From positions 1-50,573 of the forward strand of contig JASGLU010000004.1 of the NCBI GenBank assembly GCA_030156825.1: DNA of 50,573 nt, in the 5' to 3' direction. Position 1 is the first letter of the stretch. Every line of letters begins with the position of its first letter. Source of the stretch: Candidatus Atribacteria bacterium. GTDB lineage: Bacteria > Atribacterota > Atribacteria > Atribacterales > JASGLU01. The notes under the pieces were generated by a model. It ran no database searches, was not told the origin of the DNA, and was given only the letters and a program-made list of their open reading frames with translations. The position numbers and the translations under genes were made by a program. This document shows, piece after piece, positions 48,302-50,573 of the stretch.

Positions 48302-50059
48302 ATGAAAAGAAAACTTTTCTGGCTTACTTTTGCTACAAGTGTATTCTTTTCTCTAACCGGTTTCCTTTTCCCCGGTGAGCTTGTCCAGGCCTTAAGCGAA
48401 GAAAACTTGATCTGGCAGGCAGAATATTCAGTTCAGTTTAAAGACCGACCGGTAGGTAAAGTCATTCTCGGTATGTCACCCCACCCCGAGAATAATCAAT
48501 TGTTCTGGCTTTGGCGCCGGCAAACCATATCTGCTGCCACTATCTCTGGTCTACCTCCGGGAACCAGGATTGAGGAAGCCACTCTGCTCGATCTCCAGGC
48601 CAAACTACCTCTTAGCTATCAAAAACAACAAATTTTCGGTAATCGAAAAAATACCGTTACTTATAGCTTTGATTACCAATCGAACACGGTTACCCTCTCT
48701 CAAACAATGGGAGACTACTCTGCTTCCCAAACGAGCTATCTTAGTAATACTATCTATGACCCTCTTTCCCTTCTTTTCCTGATTTTAGAAAATGATTGGG
48801 AAGAAAAAAGCGAGCTACAACTATTCTCGCTCACCTCCGGCCTGGTAGAAGCCAAACTAAAGGCAAAGGAGTTGCCGTTAACATTAAATTCTACTTCCCA
48901 CTCAACCCAGAAGATAGAGCTAAAAAACCAGAATTTTTCCCAAATTTTATATTTAGACAGAGAGCAAAAATACATAGTTAAAGTTGAGTCCACCGCTCCC
49001 CGGATAAAAATAATTTTAACCGGTTGGCAAGAAAAAGAAATCGAATTGCCCGAAATAATCCAATCTAAGCTTCGTCTTCCTGAACCAAAAAAAACACCGG
49101 TTACTCCTCCTAAGGAAAAATCCGATTTACCTTTCACAGAAAGACAGGCTTTCTTTTACAATCAAAATCTAAGATTAGCTGGCACTTTGACCTTACCCTC
49201 TGTTCAAAGTGGCCCTTTCCCAGCCGTGCTTATTATAGGCGGATCAGGCCCACTGGACCGCAACGGTAATATCCCCGGCAGTATTTTTCAACCCAACCTT
49301 CTCCAAGCCTTAGCCCACAACCTTTCGGCAGCTGGATTTCTTACCTTCCGGTATGACAAGCGGGGAGTGGGACAAAGTAGTGGAGATTATACTACCGCCG
49401 GCTTTTTCGACCTGATAGAAGACGCCCGTTGCGCTTTAAGCTTTCTAAAAAAACAACCAGCGGTCGAGCTAAAACATATTAGTATTCTGGGCCACAGTGA
49501 AGGGGGGATGATTGCTTATAGTTTAACCGCTGAAGAGGCAGTGATATCAGCTTTGATTCTTTTAGCCACTCCTGCTAAACCTTTAGTCGAGCTGGTCAAA
49601 GAACAAACAACATACCTCTATCTTATTTCCGGAATTACCAACCAGGAAACGATTAAAAAAGCTATCGAAAATCAGGAAAAAATAGTTGAAGCCATAAAAG
49701 AAGGAAAAACAACTGTTGAAGGAATCTCTATTCCCCTTTGGAAATGGTGGAAAGAACATCTTGAATTTCAGCCACTCGAATTTCTGGAAAAAGTCCAGGT
49801 ACCAACTTTGATTCTCCAGGGAGGAAAAGATTACCAGGTCACGGAAGAAGACGCTGATATTTTAATCTCCACTTTAGAAAAAAATGGTGTTCCAGCCAAA
49901 AAGCTAATTTTCCCCGAGCTGGACCATTTTTTTAGACCGACAAAAAGTGAACACTCCTCCCCCGAGGAATATTTAAGCCAAAAACGGGTAATTCCTCCCT
50001 ACGTTTTTCAAGAAATTCTTGACTGGTTGGAAACAACAGCTCTTCTCCCAAATAACTAA
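48302..50059 (+). CDS. Secreted alpha/beta hydrolase
   Basis: Signal peptide; VLIIGGSGPLDRNGN, FRYDKRGVGQSSGD, ILGHSEGGMIAY, LDHFFRP. Confidence 0.85.
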   Translation: MKRKLFWLTFATSVFFSLTGFLFPGELVQALSEENLIWQAEYSVQFKDRPVGKVILGMSPHPENNQLFWLWRRQTISAATISGLPPGTRIEEATLLDLQAKLPLSYQKQQIFGNRKNTVTYSFDYQSNTVTLSQTMGDYSASQTSYLSNTIYDPLSLLFLILENDWEEKSELQLFSLTSGLVEAKLKAKELPLTLNSTSHSTQKIELKNQNFSQILYLDREQKYIVKVESTAPRIKIILTGWQEKEIELPEIIQSKLRLPEPKKTPVTPPKEKSDLPFTERQAFFYNQNLRLAGTLTLPSVQSGPFPAVLIIGGSGPLDRNGNIPGSIFQPNLLQALAHNLSAAGFLTFRYDKRGVGQSSGDYTTAGFFDLIEDARCALSFLKKQPAVELKHISILGHSEGGMIAYSLTAEEAVISALILLATPAKPLVELVKEQTTYLYLISGITNQETIKKAIENQEKIVEAIKEGKTTVEGISIPLWKWWKEHLEFQPLEFLEKVQVPTLILQGGKDYQVTEEDADILISTLEKNGVPAKKLIFPELDHFFRPTKSEHSSPEEYLSQKRVIPPYVFQEILDWLETTALLPNN

Positions 50060-50140
50060 AAGAAAGGAGAAGGGTAAAATAAAACTGAGCGTATCCAAAT
50101 CATGCTCGTCAGCGTGCCCACAACGGAACTATTAGAGAGA

Positions 50141-50204
50141 GACTCCATGCTGCTTCGGGGCACCAGATGGCAATAAACCTCTCATTAAGAGAGGAGAGAA
50201 ATTC
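50141..50204 (+). repeat. Partial third copy of the repeat family
   Basis: CCATGCTGCTTCGGGGCACCAGATGGCAAT shares CCATGCTGCTT and GCACCAGAT with 22349-22378, followed by a CCTCTC/GAGAGG hairpin. Confidence 0.6.
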
Positions 50205-50222
50205 TTACCTATAATAAAAAAA

Positions 50223-50258
50223 ACAGGGGGAAGAGAAACGCTTCCCCCTGTTTTTTTT
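50223..50258. terminator. Bidirectional hairpin ACAGGGGGAAG..CTTCCCCCTGT flanked by A and T tracts
   Basis: 11-bp stem; lies between the hydrolase and rpmG 3' ends. Confidence 0.8.
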
Positions 50259-50409
50259 ATCGTTTGGTTTCTCGATGAACCGTATGCTTCCTACAGGAAG
50301 GACAAAATTTACGAAATTCTAATCGGTTTTTAATATTCTTTTTGTTTCTACTTGCTTGATAATTTCTTCTCCGACATTCGCTACACTCTAAAAGAACCGC
50401 TTCTTGCAC
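50257..50409 (-). CDS. rpmG: Ribosomal protein L33
   Basis: Manual translation [50 protein letters not shown], two CxxC pairs; too short for the ORF track. Confidence 0.92.
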   Translation of the reverse strand: MQEAVLLECSECRRRNYQASRNKKNIKNRLEFRKFCPSCRKHTVHRETKR

Positions 50410-50432
50410 TTTAGTTGCCCCCTTAGTAGTTG

Positions 50433-50573
50433 TTACTCAATAATATCAGTTACTACCCCAGCTCCTACAGTTCTACCTCCTTCACGGATAGCAAACCGCA
50501 GACCTTTTTCCATGGCAATCGGGTAGATTAACTTTACCTCTAAGTTAGCATTATCTCCGGGCATAACCATCTC
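50433..50573 (-). CDS. tuf: Elongation factor Tu, C-terminal fragment (5' end outside window)
   Basis: [46 protein letters not shown]. Confidence 0.94.
   Translation of the reverse strand, partial: EMVMPGDNANLEVKLIYPIAMEKGLRFAIREGGRTVGAGVVTDIIE

Noticed and set aside
1-50573. CRISPR arrays, tRNA/rRNA genes, phage or toxin-antitoxin modules
   Set aside because: No regular spaced repeats, no cloverleaf or rRNA signature, and no phage or TA-like ORFs recognised on reading; a tRNAscan/CRISPR search was not possible here.

Overview
This ~50.6 kb, AT-leaning bacterial window is densely coded and comes from a diderm, LPS-synthesising anaerobe. The mix of a full lpx/Omp85/TamB set, Rnf, a TM1266-type regulator and a SpoIVB-type peptidase suggests an Atribacterota-like or similar deep lineage; this is an inference, no search was run. 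Main blocks: (i) a frameshifted P1B-type metal ATPase; (ii) nifS/iscU; (iii) a Spy-like protein with an OmpR/histidine-kinase pair; (iv) a long minus-strand run: UroD-family protein, TrkH, biotin carboxylase, rnfCDGEAB, FGGY kinase, TM1266-like regulator; (v) hflK/hflC; (vi) a PepSY protein divergent from a second two-component system; (vii) class II aldolase; (viii) a continuous envelope-biogenesis cluster: murA, mreB, S55 (SpoIVB-like) peptidase, tamB, Omp85, skp, lpxD, lpxC, lpxA, lpxI, lpxB, then msbA and ddl; (ix) topB, an SDH-family ClpP-like protease, class I fumarase; (x) an alpha/beta hydrolase, rpmG and the 3' end of tuf. The strongest non-routine signal is a ~183 bp non-coding insertion (22340-22522) splitting the second response regulator gene. 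It is flanked by an 8-10 bp direct duplication, and its removal restores the reading frame exactly. Parts of its sequence recur in intergenic regions near 47.6-47.9 kb and 50.1-50.2 kb, and its G-rich/A-rich end resembles elements at 21.1 kb and 28.6 kb. This points to an apparently undescribed short, structured, non-autonomous repeat family.
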